Shown one piece after another: positions 63,559-64,000 of a DNA stretch of 64,000 bases (the stretch's first letter is position 1; every line of letters starts with the position of its first letter). Origin of the DNA: Saprospiraceae bacterium (GTDB taxonomy: Bacteria; Bacteroidota; Bacteroidia; Chitinophagales; Saprospiraceae); NCBI GenBank assembly GCA_028285545.1, contig JANQPA010000060.1:51880-115879 (forward strand), given 5' to 3'. Made by a program: the position numbers and the translations under genes. The notes under the pieces were generated by a model that worked only from the letters and a program-made list of their open reading frames with translations, was not told the DNA's origin and made no database searches.

Positions 63559-63786
63559 ATGCAAGCAGTATTTAGAATATGTCTTTTTTCTCTATTATGT
63601 ATAGTAACTATTGGTTGCAAAAAACAAGAGTTGGAACCTTGTAATTCCATATTGCCTCAACCAGATTGTGTTTGTAATTTTTTATATGATCCAGTTTGTG
63701 GATGTGATGGGGTCACCTACCCAAATGCTTGTGCTGCCGAATGCAGTAGTATTTTTAATTATAAAAAAGGGAAATGTAAAGATTAG
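63559..63786 (+). CDS. Kazal-type protease-inhibitor lipoprotein
   Basis: A 75-residue protein. The TTG at 63553 opens the frame, but I take the ATG at 63559. A lipoprotein signal is seen ([14 protein letters not shown], lipidated Cys about residue 20). The mature part holds a single Kazal domain with [19 protein letters not shown] and a final GKC. Kazal domains inhibit serine proteases. Bacterial lipoprotein versions are known mainly as sequences. It may protect the cell envelope from its own or a competitor's proteases. It follows the M23 gene by about 100 bases. Hairpins follow. Confidence 0.85.
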   Translation: MQAVFRICLFSLLCIVTIGCKKQELEPCNSILPQPDCVCNFLYDPVCGCDGVTYPNACAAECSSIFNYKKGKCKD

Positions 63787-63833
63787 TGATATATGGTTTG
63801 CCACCCGCCGGGCGACAAACCATATATCACTAA
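63783..63833 (+). terminator. 18-bp-stem hairpin after the Kazal gene
   Basis: Arms 63783-63800 and 63816-63833 pair perfectly around a GC-rich loop. The left arm begins in the stop codon (TAG, 63784-63786). Confidence 0.7.
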
Positions 63834-63873
63834 ATCCGCATACCGTTTTAAACTAAAAACAGTATGTGGATTT
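63832..63873. repeat. Second hairpin after the Kazal gene
   Basis: Arms AAATCC-G-CATAC-C-GTTTT and AAAAC-A-GTATG-T-GGATTT pair with two mismatches or wobbles around a short loop. Confidence 0.55.
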
Positions 63874-63902
63874 TATAGAATTATTTCGTGTGCCTTATTG
63901 GA

Positions 63903-64000
63903 AAACATGAGTCATCCCGAAAAATGAAGGGATGAAAAATAAAAGGCCTTTTGTTAACTTTCGAGGAATAACCACAAACTTCGAAAAAGACAAAAGGCCT
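63903..64000. repeat. Hairpins and repeat end at the window edge
   Basis: AAACATGAGTCAT (63903-63915) repeats the end of the 43613-43902 element. CATCCC/GGGATG form a small hairpin (63913-63934). AGGCCTTTTGT (63944-63954) and ACAAAAGGCCT (63990-64000) are complementary. The structure may continue beyond the window. Confidence 0.5.

Overview
The window looks like a chromosomal segment of a Bacteroidota bacterium, most probably of the Saprospiria or a close relative. The evidence is low-GC DNA, few Shine-Dalgarno sites, promoters of the TTG / TAnnTTTG type, a hybrid two-component regulator, type IX secretion C-terminal domains, a DUF6090 protein and the local gene order CBS protein - BamA-like protein - nadK. 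The class is inferred; no rRNA or marker phylogeny is available here.

Layout. 0-7.6 kb: the tail of an M14 carboxypeptidase, a TonB-like protein, a large hybrid sensor/regulator (minus strand) and a divergent serine hydrolase. 7.7-19 kb: an M20 amidohydrolase, an esterase with a TPR tail, a DUF6090 membrane protein, a secreted FG-GAP/NHL protein, a ToxR/CadC-like membrane regulator, an AraC-type regulator interrupted by an in-frame TAG, a YceI protein and an intradiol dioxygenase-like protein. 19-27 kb: a Tricorn-type protease, a LytTR/LytS pair and a PQQ dehydrogenase. 27.1-29.5 kb: an unusual locus with a tRNA-shaped RNA carrying a 38-nt insertion, an unrecognised 583-residue protein, a degenerate tRNA copy and a normal tRNA-Val(UAC). 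Both abnormal tRNA-like sequences carry UAU at anticodon positions 34-36. 29.5-35 kb: an FtsX-type permease and an AsmA protein. 35-42.5 kb: an accessory region with a DUF4272 gene interrupted by TAG, a CHAT protease, a STAND ATPase and a membrane/LRR protein. The last two look like one gene split by a short insertion containing heptamer repeats. 42.5-46.3 kb: a probable GalNAc salvage set (GH109 glycosidase, sugar-1-P nucleotidyltransferase, anomeric sugar kinase). 46-58.9 kb: mostly conserved genes (nadK, BamA-like, CBS, TM2/TPR/SHOCT, SpoIIE phosphatase, a QTMAN-like glycosyltransferase, PrsW, a formylglutamate amidohydrolase-like protein, MazG, Dtd, SRAP). 59.5-64 kb: heme A synthase, aat, an M23 peptidase and a Kazal lipoprotein, with DnaA-box-like sequences on both sides of the heme A synthase gene.

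The non-coding DNA is rich in structure. Many genes end in a long, nearly perfect hairpin (14-25 bp stems), each with its own sequence. Several intergenic elements are bounded by inverted repeats and hold nested hairpins. Short tandem repeats with 7- or 8-bp units occur at four loci, and two of these are followed by a shared 64-bp block. The strongest candidates for something undescribed are the tRNA-mimic/583-aa protein locus and the CHAT-STAND-LRR module. All functional names come from motif recognition by eye; no database search was run.
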